64,000 nucleotides of DNA from JARFQH01 sp963825595 (GCA_963825595.1 CAWGUE010000020.1:8741-72740); one strand, 5' to 3'. Numbered from the stretch's first letter, positions 18,147-26,062 are shown. The notes: generated by a model from the letters alone, not told the origin. Numbers and translations are program-made.

Positions 18147-18383
18147 ATGAAAGTGCAGTTTAAATGTTTTGCCAGTTTACCTGAAAACTACGCGTGCGAT
18201 TATGCCGAGGGGACGGAGCACGAAATCGAGTCCGGAGAGACCGTGGGAAAGTTCGCGGATCGGATGAATATACCAGCGGAAGAAATCAAAATCGTGTTTC
18301 TGAATGGAAAGAATGCCACTTTGGACACCGAGTTGAACAACGGCGATCGTTTAGCTTTTGCGCCGGCAACAGGCGGAATGTAA
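18147..18383 (+). CDS. MoaD/ThiS-type ubiquitin-like protein ending Gly-Gly-Met
   Basis: A 78-residue beta-grasp protein. It has MKVQFKCFASL at the start, a central helix segment (GETVGKFADRMNIPAEEI), then KIVFLNGKNATLDTELNNGDRLAFAPATGG. This is the MoaD/ThiS layout, in which the C-terminal Gly-Gly is activated by an E1-like enzyme and carries sulfur. Here one Met follows the Gly-Gly, so the carrier form would need trimming, or the protein is not activated. No E1-like, MoaE or ThiG gene is nearby. GAGAGGA precedes the ATG. It may serve tungsten or molybdenum cofactor, thiamine or another sulfur-transfer pathway. Confidence 0.82.
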   Translation: MKVQFKCFASLPENYACDYAEGTEHEIESGETVGKFADRMNIPAEEIKIVFLNGKNATLDTELNNGDRLAFAPATGGM

Positions 18384-18423
18384 TTGGTTAATACGGAAGG
18401 TTGGTATTAGTGACTGTAGAAAA

Positions 18424-18447
18424 AAACGTTCGAATAACGGAACGTTT
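18424..18447. terminator. Bidirectional terminator after the MoaD-like gene
   Basis: AAACGTTC (18424-18431) pairs with GAACGTTT (18440-18447) around an eight-base loop. On the minus strand it is followed by TTTTTTCTAC, so it could end the protease transcript; on the plus strand CTTCTCC follows, so it is weaker there. Confidence 0.65.
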
Positions 18448-18557
18448 CTTCTCCATCATCTTCTCTGGCTCATGCCTGCGGCATTTTTCGGCCGGGAAAT
18501 ATTGTGCAAGGGGTTAGGGGTGATACATTCAGTGCCCCACCGGGCGAGAACCGCGAC

Positions 18558-18596
18558 GCACACCTGCCGACGGGATAGCGATAATTGCAGGTGTGC
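18558..18596. other. Hairpin immediately after the protease stop codon
   Basis: GCACACCTGC (18558-18567) is perfectly complementary to GCAGGTGTGC (18587-18596), with a 19-base loop. It abuts the minus-strand stop at 18598. No T-run follows in either direction, so it may stabilise the 3' end rather than terminate. Confidence 0.55.
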
Positions 18597-18597
18597 A

Positions 18598-20073
18598 CTA
18601 CTCTAATTTAGCCACCTTGAGCAAATCTTCGGACCTGTCTTGCACAACCCCATATATGCGCAGAATCTCGTCGTGTTCGGCCAAGGCCCGTTTATTATCC
18701 AAAACGAGCTGTTCCCCTCTTTCTGTTTCGAACACTGTGAAAGCGTTTTCATTCTGTGCATCTATTGCTGTGATCATTTGATTCAGATTGATTACCTTCC
18801 GGCCGTTTACCTTCACTATCCGTTGGTTGGTATACTCGTTATATCCGACATTAATTTCGGACTCCAAAACCTTTATCATAACGACAACTTCTTCTTTATT
18901 CTCCTTCGGGTCGTTATTCACGAGATAATTCAAAAGATTGGATGGAGAATTGGTTTCCCAGTCTTTCCAGGTCCTTAGATAGTTCAATGTCAGAGGGCAA
19001 AATACGAGTCCGCCATAAATATAATATTTAGGTTTGGCATCGTATTCACAGGTCGAAACGAAATAATGATCCCCCAGACCCTTTCTCAGCATCAGTTCGA
19101 CAGGCAATACCTGCCCCTCGCGGATAACCGATAGTTTCAGGACATCTCCGTATTGATGGTGCTGAATGAAATGATAAAAGGATGTTCTCTCGTTCCGCCG
19201 AAATTCGACGGTGCCATCATCCGCAATGGGATGGTCATCGACCGAGGTGAGGATGTCCGCGGGATTGAGGATGCCTTCAGATAGCATTCCGGGAGTGACA
19301 TTGGTCACCAGCACACCGGTCTGAGAACCACTCAGTTTGTACTTGTTTTTGAGGTTCTTGTTGCCCAGCTTCTGTGTTTTGATCCCGATGCGGGGAAATC
19401 CGTCATAGTTTCCATCCCGAACATCATCCAAAAAGTGTTTCACAACTGTTGTCGGCACGATGTAACCGATGTTTTCGAAATTTTTATTTTGCTGCATGAC
19501 GATTCCAACGACTTCATCATCGACAATGGCAGGCCCGCCGCTGTTTCCGGGGTTGATCGCCGCATCGATTTGCACAGCCAGCAGGTTTTTGAAACTGTGC
19601 GCATAAGGGCGGTGTTCTATTCTGGAAATCACTCCCGTTGTCGTGCTCAACGTATCACCGCCTTCTGGGAATCCATAGACGATGACCTTATCCATAACCT
19701 GGGGAAGTTGGCCGAAATCGAGGGTCTTAACCCCTGCGAAAAAGCGTTGATCATCGACCGTCAACAGGGCCAGGTCTGCCTCATGGGAAATGAATGCGAC
19801 GTGTGCATTGTATTTAGCAGGTCTTCCATTAAGTTGAACTTGGAGAAAGGTATGGTCACTGACGACATGCGCATTGGTTAAAATTCTATGGCCGTCTATT
19901 ACGCATCCGGAGCCGTACCCCCTCCTGGGACCACGGCGATTCCACGGGTTGTCGTAATCCGGGCTGTTACTGACACAGAATATTTTCACAATCGAATCTC
20001 GAATGTCGGTATCTGCCAATGCCGTACTGTTGACCGACACCATGATTGCCATAAACAGAACCATAACTCTCAT
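18598..20073 (-). CDS. Periplasmic HtrA/Deg-type serine protease
   Basis: A 491-residue protein with a signal peptide (cleavage near ALA, residue 20). The trypsin-like domain has the whole catalytic triad: His69 in LTNAHVV, Asp100 in HEADLALL and Ser178 in PGNSGGPA. PDZ-like segments follow (about 230-340, GVLVTNVTPGMLSEGILNPADI, shown here only for its first 20 residues GVLVTNVTPGMLSEGILNPA; a second is likely near the C-terminus). The layout resembles the Deg9/Deg10-type branch more than DegP. It probably degrades or processes envelope proteins. A GEMM-I-like riboswitch plus terminator lies upstream, so expression may respond to c-di-GMP. Confidence 0.87.
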   Translation of the reverse strand: MRVMVLFMAIMVSVNSTALADTDIRDSIVKIFCVSNSPDYDNPWNRRGPRRGYGSGCVIDGHRILTNAHVVSDHTFLQVQLNGRPAKYNAHVAFISHEADLALLTVDDQRFFAGVKTLDFGQLPQVMDKVIVYGFPEGGDTLSTTTGVISRIEHRPYAHSFKNLLAVQIDAAINPGNSGGPAIVDDEVVGIVMQQNKNFENIGYIVPTTVVKHFLDDVRDGNYDGFPRIGIKTQKLGNKNLKNKYKLSGSQTGVLVTNVTPGMLSEGILNPADILTSVDDHPIADDGTVEFRRNERTSFYHFIQHHQYGDVLKLSVIREGQVLPVELMLRKGLGDHYFVSTCEYDAKPKYYIYGGLVFCPLTLNYLRTWKDWETNSPSNLLNYLVNNDPKENKEEVVVMIKVLESEINVGYNEYTNQRIVKVNGRKVINLNQMITAIDAQNENAFTVFETERGEQLVLDNKRALAEHDEILRIYGVVQDRSEDLLKVAKLE

Positions 20074-20125
20074 TTTTGAGTACCTCGACTCAGGGTTGTT
20101 GTTTTTTGGCTCGGCCGGGCTAATT

Positions 20126-20159
20126 GATAAAAAAACCGAACCACCTTTCGGCAGCTCGG
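20126..20159 (-). terminator. Expression-platform terminator of riboswitch 2
   Basis: On the minus strand CCGAGCTGCC pairs with GGTGGTTCGG (ten pairs including G-U) around GAAA, followed by TTTTTTTATC. It lies 14 bases past the aptamer and about 50 bases before the protease ATG at 20073. Its stem closely resembles that of terminator 1. Confidence 0.82.
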
Positions 20160-20172
20160 CTCATTTTGCAAT

Positions 20173-20256
20173 GCTCCTTTGGCAACCCGGCTACCTTATT
20201 TAAGGTCCGTGGCTTTCCGACCCTGTCTCACGACAGGTTAGGCTTTATCTTGGAAC
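20173..20256 (-). promoter_or_regulatory. GEMM-I (cyclic di-GMP-I) riboswitch-like aptamer 2
   Basis: On the minus strand: GTTCC outer stem, AAAGCCTAACC, the hairpin CTGTC-GTGA-GACAG with a GNRA loop, GGTCGGAAAGCCACGG, a second AT-rich hairpin, GTAGCCGGGTTGCC, and GGAGC closing the outer stem. This repeats the architecture of aptamer 1 in a different primary sequence, which is good support for a conserved RNA. The likely ligand-reading G is present, and the same apparent C-G swap is seen. It precedes the HtrA-like protease gene with its own terminator. Confidence 0.82.
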
Positions 20257-20470
20257 CTGTTCTATGTTTTATGATCCTATTCTATCACAGGTTGGACTCT
20301 CTCGTCCAATTTTTCAGGCTTGGTTGATCGAGAAAATAGATCCCGGGGGGGTATACGAGTGAGGCTCTTGGTATATAGCGATCAGGAAACCATGGATGCG
20401 ACCATTGGATTTCGCAAAAACAGATGCCGCGCAAGCCGTACACATTGCCATCGTCTGAGCCGCTAAAGAG

Positions 20471-20899
20471 CTACCGTGTTTCCGGTCCTTGGTATCTCCG
20501 GACTCCTTCTTTCACCTGACTCGCTGTGGGAAAATAGACGCTCTGGAAGTGAAATGCCAGTCCGATTCCCCAGCCCAATACCGACCACTGAAACCACCAC
20601 GGCCCGGGAGTCAGGATGTTGACCAGGAAAAGCGCTCCATTGGTTATGAGATAACTCCAGAGGTGCCAGTGGAATCCGAACTTGCGACTTTGGCGCCATT
20701 CTTTTTCGTCTTTTTCTCTGGACGTTACCGATATTTCTTCAGCGATAGCGGCCTCGATCATTCGGGAATCGAGGCCTAAGTCTTTGCCGATCTCTAGAAG
20801 TTCTTCCTGGCTGATGCCGATGCGCCGCTTCAGGTGCAGCGCCCGCTGAATGACACGGTTAACCTCTTCGGAGCTGTATGTTTGCAGTCGTGTGTTCAT
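20471..20899 (-). CDS. 2TM-domain membrane protein
   Basis: A 142-residue protein. The N-terminal half is helical and charged (EEVNRVIQRALHLKRR, then ISQEELLEIGKDLGLD), like the SHOCT/2TM-associated leader. The C-terminal half has FGFHWHLWSYLITNGALFLVN (cited to 20: FGFHWHLWSYLITNGALFLV) and WWFQWSVLGWGIGLAFHF, the two helices and aromatic-His pattern of 2TM domains. Function of the family is unknown; members often accompany kinases or transcription factors. It is an isolated gene. Confidence 0.78.
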   Translation of the reverse strand: MNTRLQTYSSEEVNRVIQRALHLKRRIGISQEELLEIGKDLGLDSRMIEAAIAEEISVTSREKDEKEWRQSRKFGFHWHLWSYLITNGALFLVNILTPGPWWFQWSVLGWGIGLAFHFQSVYFPTASQVKEGVRRYQGPETR

Positions 20900-20960
20900 T
20901 AACCCTCTTATTTCACGAGCTGCCTGAAAGGCGAAAATATATTTGCATTTTTTCTATTTG

Positions 20961-21160
20961 GTGCCCATCCACGATTGTTGAAAAAATCGATGGGCACATG
21001 TGTAAGTGTCCGATTCATAAATGAGTAATTTTTTCCCTGGGCAAGGCCGCACAAGGGTTTTAACCGCAGGCGTAGCATGGCTACGTTGAGGATCAAAACC
21101 CGCGGAGAATCCCGCCATGGCGGGACCCAGGGGAAAAAGGGCCATTTATGGACGGACACT
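20961..21160. repeat. Large imperfect palindrome, MITE/REP-like non-coding element
   Basis: A long inverted repeat. The left arm (21006-21041: GTGTCCGATTCATAAATG, then TTTTTCCCTGGG) matches the complement of the right arm (21126-21160: CCCAGGGGAAAAA, then CATTTATGGACGGACAC). Inside are GGGTTTT/AAAACCC and the hairpin CGTAGC-ATG-GCTACG. A separate perfect hairpin GTGCCCATC/GATGGGCAC (20961-20969, 20989-20997) abuts the left end. No transposase is encoded. It fits a mobile, non-autonomous palindromic repeat. A short frame reading through it is treated as non-coding. Confidence 0.7.
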
Positions 21161-21276
21161 ATTTGGCAAAAGCCCAAAGTGTCCTTTTCGGTTTACTGCC
21201 GCGCCGGCGAATCGCGGATAAAGAATCGATTGGTCCCGTCAAATAAATGAAATTAGGAAAATGGCCCGTTTCAGTG

Positions 21277-21735
21277 TTATTTGAGAGTGGACAAAAGATG
21301 GCGAATAACATCCTCTTTGCCTATGATTCCTACCAAGTGGTCTTTATCGAGCACGGGTAGCGTATGGAAATTGCTTTCGACCATGAGGGCGGCAACCGTT
21401 TCGAGCGTGGAATCCGGGCGCACAGTGACGGGGTTCGGCGTCATGGCGTCTAATACCGTGAGAGCGGTTATTTTCCGGACCTGCTTTTCGATCTGTTTTT
21501 TTGACGACAACTGGATCACACTGTCAAGCAGTGTAAAAACTGTCGGGATCGGCAGTTTTTTCTGCTGAGCAATCAGATCGCTTTGGCAGAGAATACCGAC
21601 CAGGCGGCCGCTGTCGTCCATTACCGGCGCGCCGTTAATCCTGTTCTCGAGTAGGATATTTCCGGCTGTGGCAATATCCATATCCGGAGTGAGCGTGATC
21701 AGGTCGGTGGTCATGATATCATTGACGGTAATCAT
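21277..21735 (-). CDS. Tandem CBS-domain protein
   Basis: A 152-residue protein made of two CBS motifs. The first runs VNDIMTTDLITLTPD...GNILLENRINGAPVMDDSGRLVGIL in pattern (about 4-50), the second VLDAMTPNPVTVRPD and LMVESNFHTLPVLDKDHLVGI (about 92-145; quoted here in pieces of 20 or fewer: LMVESNFHTLPVLDKDHLVG). Such pairs bind adenine nucleotides and sense energy state. No catalytic domain is fused. GGGGAG precedes the ATG. Monocistronic. Confidence 0.92.
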   Translation of the reverse strand: MITVNDIMTTDLITLTPDMDIATAGNILLENRINGAPVMDDSGRLVGILCQSDLIAQQKKLPIPTVFTLLDSVIQLSSKKQIEKQVRKITALTVLDAMTPNPVTVRPDSTLETVAALMVESNFHTLPVLDKDHLVGIIGKEDVIRHLLSTLK

Positions 21736-22240
21736 GGATTTCTCCCCTCCTGATTGACAGGGTGAAATATCTTTACGAAATATAACCCTAAATGATCGTA
21801 AACAAAACGGGATAGGTTTTTATATAACTGATACATAATGCAATATGTAAATAGAAATGCCATTTATTAACTCTTCCCATGGAGAGATGTAAATGTCGAT
21901 TTTTAATCCCTTTTTGTTTACCCTCTGGGAAAGCCGATAATGCCCCGCCTCCTACGTTATCAATGGTTCGCAGTATAACAAATACGGCTTCACCCTTGAT
22001 GCCTTGAATCCGGGGCATCCTCGCCGGAGGCGGACAAGCCTCGACTTTCGCTCAGTTAGGGTATAAGCGAATAAATGCATGAAAATTTCGGGATATGGAC
22101 GCATAACGATGAACGGGCTCTGTATCATGAATTCGATGACCTGTTTCCACTTATGCCATAATACATCAAATAATAAATGGATCAACCCGGTTCATTGAAT
22201 CCGGGTTCGAGCGAGATTCGATATTCAGGGAGAGATGCCG
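21736..22240. other. Intergenic region upstream of ywbE
   Basis: About 500 AT-rich bases with no convincing gene. TGCCCCG and CGGGGCA (about 21942 and 22013) plus GCCTCC/GGAGGC form a loose inverted repeat. Short frames here lack ribosome-binding sites and family features. Confidence 0.5.
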
Positions 22241-22435
22241 GTGAATGGAAGAAATAGGGGGGATATAAAACCTGGAATAACGGTCGATGTCGTTCTGAAA
22301 AAAGACCAGCGAACCGGGAAATTGACCCGGGGTGTCGTCAAGGATGTCCTGACGCGATCGTTCAGCCATCCCCATGGTATCAAGGTTCGGCTGATCGACG
22401 GGCAGGTAGGAAGGGTGAAAAAAGTCCTTTCCTAG
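22241..22435 (+). CDS. ywbE: YwbE family protein
   Basis: A 64-residue protein matching the YwbE (DUF2196) family from end to end: DIKPGITVDVVLKKDQRTGK, LTRGVVKDVLT and HPHGIKVRLIDGQVGRVKKV. The family is small, widespread and of unknown function, with an SH3-like fold expected. The start is placed at GTG 22241, giving VNGRNRG like the usual MNG opening, and AGGGAG is eight bases upstream; an ATG at 22235 sits only two bases from that site. A strong terminator follows. Confidence 0.92.
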   Translation: MNGRNRGDIKPGITVDVVLKKDQRTGKLTRGVVKDVLTRSFSHPHGIKVRLIDGQVGRVKKVLS

Positions 22436-22512
22436 CGGCATGAACTGCGGATAGTGGAAAAAAAGGATAGCCATGGTTGCAATCGCAACAAAACTGGTTA
22501 TCGTTACCTGCC

Positions 22513-22547
22513 AGCACACTCCGGCTTGACGGAGTGTGCTGTTTTTT
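22513..22547 (+). terminator. Strong intrinsic terminator after ywbE
   Basis: AGCACACTCCG (22513-22523) pairs perfectly with CGGAGTGTGCT (22530-22540) around GCTTGA, followed by GTTTTTT. It is 77 bases after the ywbE stop. Confidence 0.92.
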
Positions 22548-22612
22548 AAGGGGTACTGGCCCAATCGGGCAGCACGCAACACTGGAAGAACACAAAATAG
22601 GGGGACGCTGAA

Positions 22613-23167
22613 ATGACAGATCGATCGCATATTACACTTTACAGCGGGGGCCACAAGGGTGCTGAATCGGAATTCGGCAAGCTGGCTGAACGCTGGGGTA
22701 TCCAGGAGGTCAACTTCTCGTTCGAAGGGCACGACACCGAAAGAACGCGGGGAATCCGCGTCCTTGGTCCGAGCGAACTCGACAAGGGAGACGTCAGTAT
22801 GGAGATTGTTTCCACCCGCATGGGCCGGAATTATACCAAGGCTGAGAAGATCCGTAAGGTCATTCAGACCATATTTCACATGGTTAATAAAGGGTATCAG
22901 ATCATTGCCGTCGGCTGGATTCAACCGGACAACACCGTTAAGGGCGGCACCGGTTGGGGAGTCGAACTGGCGAAACTCTTCAACCGTCCGGTCAGTGTGT
23001 ATGACCAGGATCGCAAGGGGTGGTTTTCCTGGAAGGATAACAGTTGGATGCCCGATTCGCCGCTAATTACCGACAAAAACTTTGCGGGAACCGGAACCCG
23101 TAACCTCACCGACGACGGCCGTAAAGCGCTGCACGATATTTTCGAGGCTTCCTTTGGACCCGTGTAA
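22613..23167 (+). CDS. Putative SLOG-like (Rossmann, nucleotide-binding) protein
   Basis: A 184-residue soluble protein. It begins ITLYSGGHKGAESEFGKLAE (about 7-26), a glycine-rich turn after a strand and before a helix, like SLOG/lysine-decarboxylase-type Rossmann proteins. Further segments are VGWIQPDNTVKGGTGWGVEL (about 100-120), FNRPVSVYDQDRKGW and a conserved-looking C-terminus AGTGTRNLTDDGRKAL. The aromatic DQDRKGWFSW segment resembles a closing lid. I cannot name the family with certainty. GGGGGAC-type purines precede the ATG. It is not coupled to neighbours. Confidence 0.6.
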   Translation: MTDRSHITLYSGGHKGAESEFGKLAERWGIQEVNFSFEGHDTERTRGIRVLGPSELDKGDVSMEIVSTRMGRNYTKAEKIRKVIQTIFHMVNKGYQIIAVGWIQPDNTVKGGTGWGVELAKLFNRPVSVYDQDRKGWFSWKDNSWMPDSPLITDKNFAGTGTRNLTDDGRKALHDIFEASFGPV

Positions 23168-23268
23168 GAATGCTTTATCCGCGGCCGCATCATTCAAAAC
23201 TTTGAAACCGCGATGATACTCTCGAAGCCGTCATCTACTGACATTATTTCAGAATAAGAGCTTAGAAT

Positions 23269-23622
23269 ATGCTCGCCAGCCTACCGGTCATCATCCTGAT
23301 TCTCGCTGCCACCGGTCTTCCGCCGGTGACGATGAGCAGGAAATTTATCAATATTCACTGGTGGGACTATGCACTTCCGGCGATCGGCCTGCCAATCTGG
23401 ATATTGTTGACTGTTGCGGAAATCGGCGAAACGGCCAGCTTGTCAAATCTGGTCATCGAAGGTTTTTGGATCCTTGTCGCCTCCATCCTGACCCCTTGGG
23501 CGCGGTATTTGGTACTGAAACTGAAGTTTCGGTATGCACCGCTCCTGTTTCACTGCATGTATGCGGTGCCGGCGATCACCGCTATTTTGTTGCGATTGAA
23601 TATGCCGACATTGCCGGAATAA
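23269..23622 (+). CDS. Small polytopic membrane protein
   Basis: A 117-residue protein with about four hydrophobic segments (3-22, 31-50, 62-80, 93-110). WWDYALPAIGLPIWILLTVA is one of them. No domain recognised. The charge pattern favours a cytoplasmic loop after the third helix (RYLVLKLKFR). It is 101 bases after the SLOG-like gene, so cotranscription is possible. Confidence 0.6.
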   Translation: MLASLPVIILILAATGLPPVTMSRKFINIHWWDYALPAIGLPIWILLTVAEIGETASLSNLVIEGFWILVASILTPWARYLVLKLKFRYAPLLFHCMYAVPAITAILLRLNMPTLPE

Positions 23623-23826
23623 AGCGGGCCCACATCGTTTCGTATCGACCAGAGATGTCAAATAGCCAGGGGAAATGGTGCCATTTGCGCGCAATAAGTG
23701 GCGCCTAACCAACAGCGGGGGGGCAGTGATTTCTTGATTGGCGACCGAACCGGCCCGAGCCTGATGGTTCCCTTTGTAATCAACGGGTCCATGGGAAATG
23801 CGGCCCGCCGCTGTGGGCCGCGTCTT

Positions 23827-24837
23827 TTAGAATGAATAGGTTTTCTGCTGCCCGCCCTTCACCGGCTGGATGTGAAGGTGTTGGTAGCGGTCGGCCGAGC
23901 GAATCTTCAGGGGCTCGATTTGGGTGCGCTTGAGAACGTCGAGGGGTACCTCCACCCCGGCGTTGCCGAGGGCCCAGATTCTGCGGTAACAATCAGCCAG
24001 AGTACTGACCGGCTCCCTGTTTACGGCCAGAATGATATCGCCGGGTTGCAGACCCGCTTTTTCGGCCGGGCTATCTGCCGCAACCCGGGTGACGGTCACC
24101 CGGCCGTGGCTTTCTTCCAGGTAAACACCCAGCCAGGGCCGAACAGGGAATTGGGATCGTCCGGTTTCGACGAGAGCCTGCTGGATGGGCTTAAGAAGGT
24201 CAATTGGGACGAACATGTTGCCGGGCACCGAACCATATCCGGTTACGGTCAGGCGGGTGAAAATAGAGCCGATGCCCAGCAAGCGCCCGTCGGGTCCGAT
24301 GAGCGCCGCACCACCGAAATTGGGATGGGCCGGTGCAATGTAAATGGCGTTTTCGAGAAGATACTCCCAGTACCCGGCAAACTCACCCCTGGACATGACA
24401 TAAGCACGCTGGGCGCTTTCTACCCCCCCGTGAGCTGCAACCAGGACCGGATCACCTTCTTTCACATCTGCTGAACGCCCCAACTCGACCGGTTTGATAT
24501 CCGGCGGCGGTGCGATTCGCAGCAAACCGAAGCCTGTTTCGTGGTCGTAGGCCACAAAAGAGGCGGGAACGGGAGCGGCCGACCCAACGGCCACTTCGAT
24601 GGATTCGGCCTCCAGGATCAGGTAGCCAATCGTCAGTATGAGGCCCTTTGAATCAATAACCACCCCGCTGCCCTCCCGCTCGGTTCCGAGTGCAGCCGCC
24701 GTGCGGGCAGATTCGGGTACGACGGTCTGGACCTTCACGATGGCGATCAGCGGATCGTCGGTATTCCGGGCAGACAACACCGACGGGGTCAGTCCGATTA
24801 TAATGAAGCAGAGAAAAAGCCGATAGAGTGTATTCAT
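23827..24837 (-). CDS. HtrA-like trypsin-fold/PDZ protein lacking the catalytic triad
   Basis: A 336-residue exported protein (signal peptide to about residue 23) with a trypsin-like fold and a C-terminal PDZ domain (about 232-300, RPWLGVYLEE then ADSPAEKAGLQPGDIILAVN). The HtrA framework is clear (GSGVVIDSKGLILT), but all three catalytic positions have changed: LTNAHVV is LTIGYLI (Tyr72 for His), TDLALL is TGFGLL (Gly102 for Asp) and GNSGGP is PNFGGA (Phe174 for Ser). It should not cleave peptides. A chaperone, scaffold or regulatory pseudoprotease role is likely. It differs from the intact HtrA homologue 4 kb away. Confidence 0.85.
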   Translation of the reverse strand: MNTLYRLFLCFIIIGLTPSVLSARNTDDPLIAIVKVQTVVPESARTAAALGTEREGSGVVIDSKGLILTIGYLILEAESIEVAVGSAAPVPASFVAYDHETGFGLLRIAPPPDIKPVELGRSADVKEGDPVLVAAHGGVESAQRAYVMSRGEFAGYWEYLLENAIYIAPAHPNFGGAALIGPDGRLLGIGSIFTRLTVTGYGSVPGNMFVPIDLLKPIQQALVETGRSQFPVRPWLGVYLEESHGRVTVTRVAADSPAEKAGLQPGDIILAVNREPVSTLADCYRRIWALGNAGVEVPLDVLKRTQIEPLKIRSADRYQHLHIQPVKGGQQKTYSF

Positions 24838-25168
24838 TGGTTTTCTCCTGTTCGCGCATCCGGGAGAAGACGGAAGCGCGGAAACGAGCAGCCGGAAGCG
24901 ATGGCCGAGGGCGCTTCGCCGGAAGGATTCGCAGCCGGGTTTTTAGGCGTGCGGCGGAGATGGGAAGGAAGAAGCTCACCGGGTCTATCCGGGTGAATTA
25001 TCGACAGGCATCCGCGCTGCAGCCGGATTGAAACGTTCCTGGTATGCCATCCAGCAATTGACCCGGGCGCGCGCTTGTACTGGTACTTTGGTCAGTTGAT
25101 TTTAAAATAATACCTCCTAATCCGACTTGTCAAATATTGGGCGGATTTCTCTATTTTCACCCCTCTGA
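24838..25168. other. Intergenic region
   Basis: About 330 bases between two minus-strand genes. It is GC-rich with polypurine runs near 24880-24980 and AT-rich near 25095-25150. No RNA gene or repeat is recognised. Confidence 0.5.
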
Positions 25169-25441
25169 TCACCGCGGCAAATAGGATTCGCTGATCTGCA
25201 GGAACGCGTCTGTTTGTTCGCGCTCCCACCGGCGATCGCGTCCCTGCGCTTTGGCCATCAGCGAAGTGACTTTCGTGCTGTTTCCCTTGCCAAAATCGCT
25301 TTGTTCCAAAAGCAACGTGTCGTATCCGCGCGGCGCCGCGTCCACAGTAATTCCGATCCCCGTGGCACCGCCTCCGATAACCAGTATGTCCCAGGGTTTG
25401 TCCCGATCCATGACCCTGCTTAACATTTCCTCACGATTCAT
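25169..25441 (-). pseudogene. Glycerol-3-phosphate dehydrogenase (GlpD) remnant with deleted middle
   Basis: A 90-residue frame. Its first 60 residues are the GlpD N-terminus: a charged leader, KPWDILVIGGGATGIGITVD with the FAD dinucleotide fold, and RGYDTLLLEQSDFGKGNSTK. It then jumps to VTSLMAKAQGRDRRWEREQ and DAFLQISESYLPR, which resembles the extreme C-terminus of GlpD. Roughly 430 of the usual 520-plus residues, including the substrate domain, are missing, in frame and without a frameshift. AAGGA upstream supports the ATG at 25441. It cannot be an active dehydrogenase. The join is inferred from memory of the family. Confidence 0.72.
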
Positions 25442-25740
25442 TGTCAGTTCCTTGGTTTCGATTCCTGTCAATAACCGTCAGTAGCAGCACCTTGGCTGCA
25501 CTACGTCAAATTAAAATCACCCGTTCCTGAAAAGATTTCATGACATTTCAGGGTTTGTCCACCGGTCCTATATCGTCATGCGTGCCCAAGGGCATGAGGG
25601 CGGTGAAGTCAAACGGCAGCAGATTTCATGGCTCTTGCAGAATAGGCCGAAAAACTATAGTCTATCTGATATCCATGACTTTGGTGGTTCAGTGGATCCG
25701 CTCACCTCCTTGCGGTGACACTAATAACGGGAAGGACGTC

Positions 25741-25968
25741 ATGAACAGCACAACTGTCGGTATCGGTATCGCAACGTTACTCTTCGGTATTTATTCCCTC
25801 TACCTGCGTATCACCCGTAATGACAAGTTCGAGAAGTTGAAGGATATGCAGAATAGATTCGGTGAGAAAAACGGCGGATTGATGCATTTGTTTCTCTACT
25901 GTATTGCCCCGGCCATATTCGGTATCATCATGATCATTGCGGGCAGAAAAGGCTTTTCCATGTTTTAA
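25741..25968 (+). CDS. Small two-helix membrane protein
   Basis: A 75-residue protein with hydrophobic segments at 5-21 (VGIGIATLLFGIYSLYL) and 50-66 (FLYCIAPAIFGIIMIIAG), joined by a charged loop (RNDKFEKLKDMQNRFGEKNG). The start at 25741 is preferred to an in-frame ATG 200 bases upstream, whose leader is Arg/Ser-rich and unlike a protein. GGGAAGGAC precedes the ATG. Function unknown. Confidence 0.65.
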   Translation: MNSTTVGIGIATLLFGIYSLYLRITRNDKFEKLKDMQNRFGEKNGGLMHLFLYCIAPAIFGIIMIIAGRKGFSMF

Positions 25969-26062
25969 ATATAAATACGTCCCGCTGCGTGTCGGAGCAA
26001 ATCGTAAAGCCTTATATCCCATAAATACCGTATGGCGAAGTCCACGGCCGTTGAGGTAACAC

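Noticed and set aside
20908..21177. 89-residue open frame on the minus strand
   Set aside because: It reads through the palindromic element, whose hairpins explain the sequence better than a protein does.
21952..22185. 77-residue open frame on the minus strand
   Set aside because: No ribosome-binding site, low-complexity Arg/Leu content, and no family resemblance.
22166..22924. 252-residue open frame on the minus strand
   Set aside because: It lies mostly opposite the SLOG-like gene and covers the ywbE terminator. No ribosome-binding site or family feature; a shadow frame.
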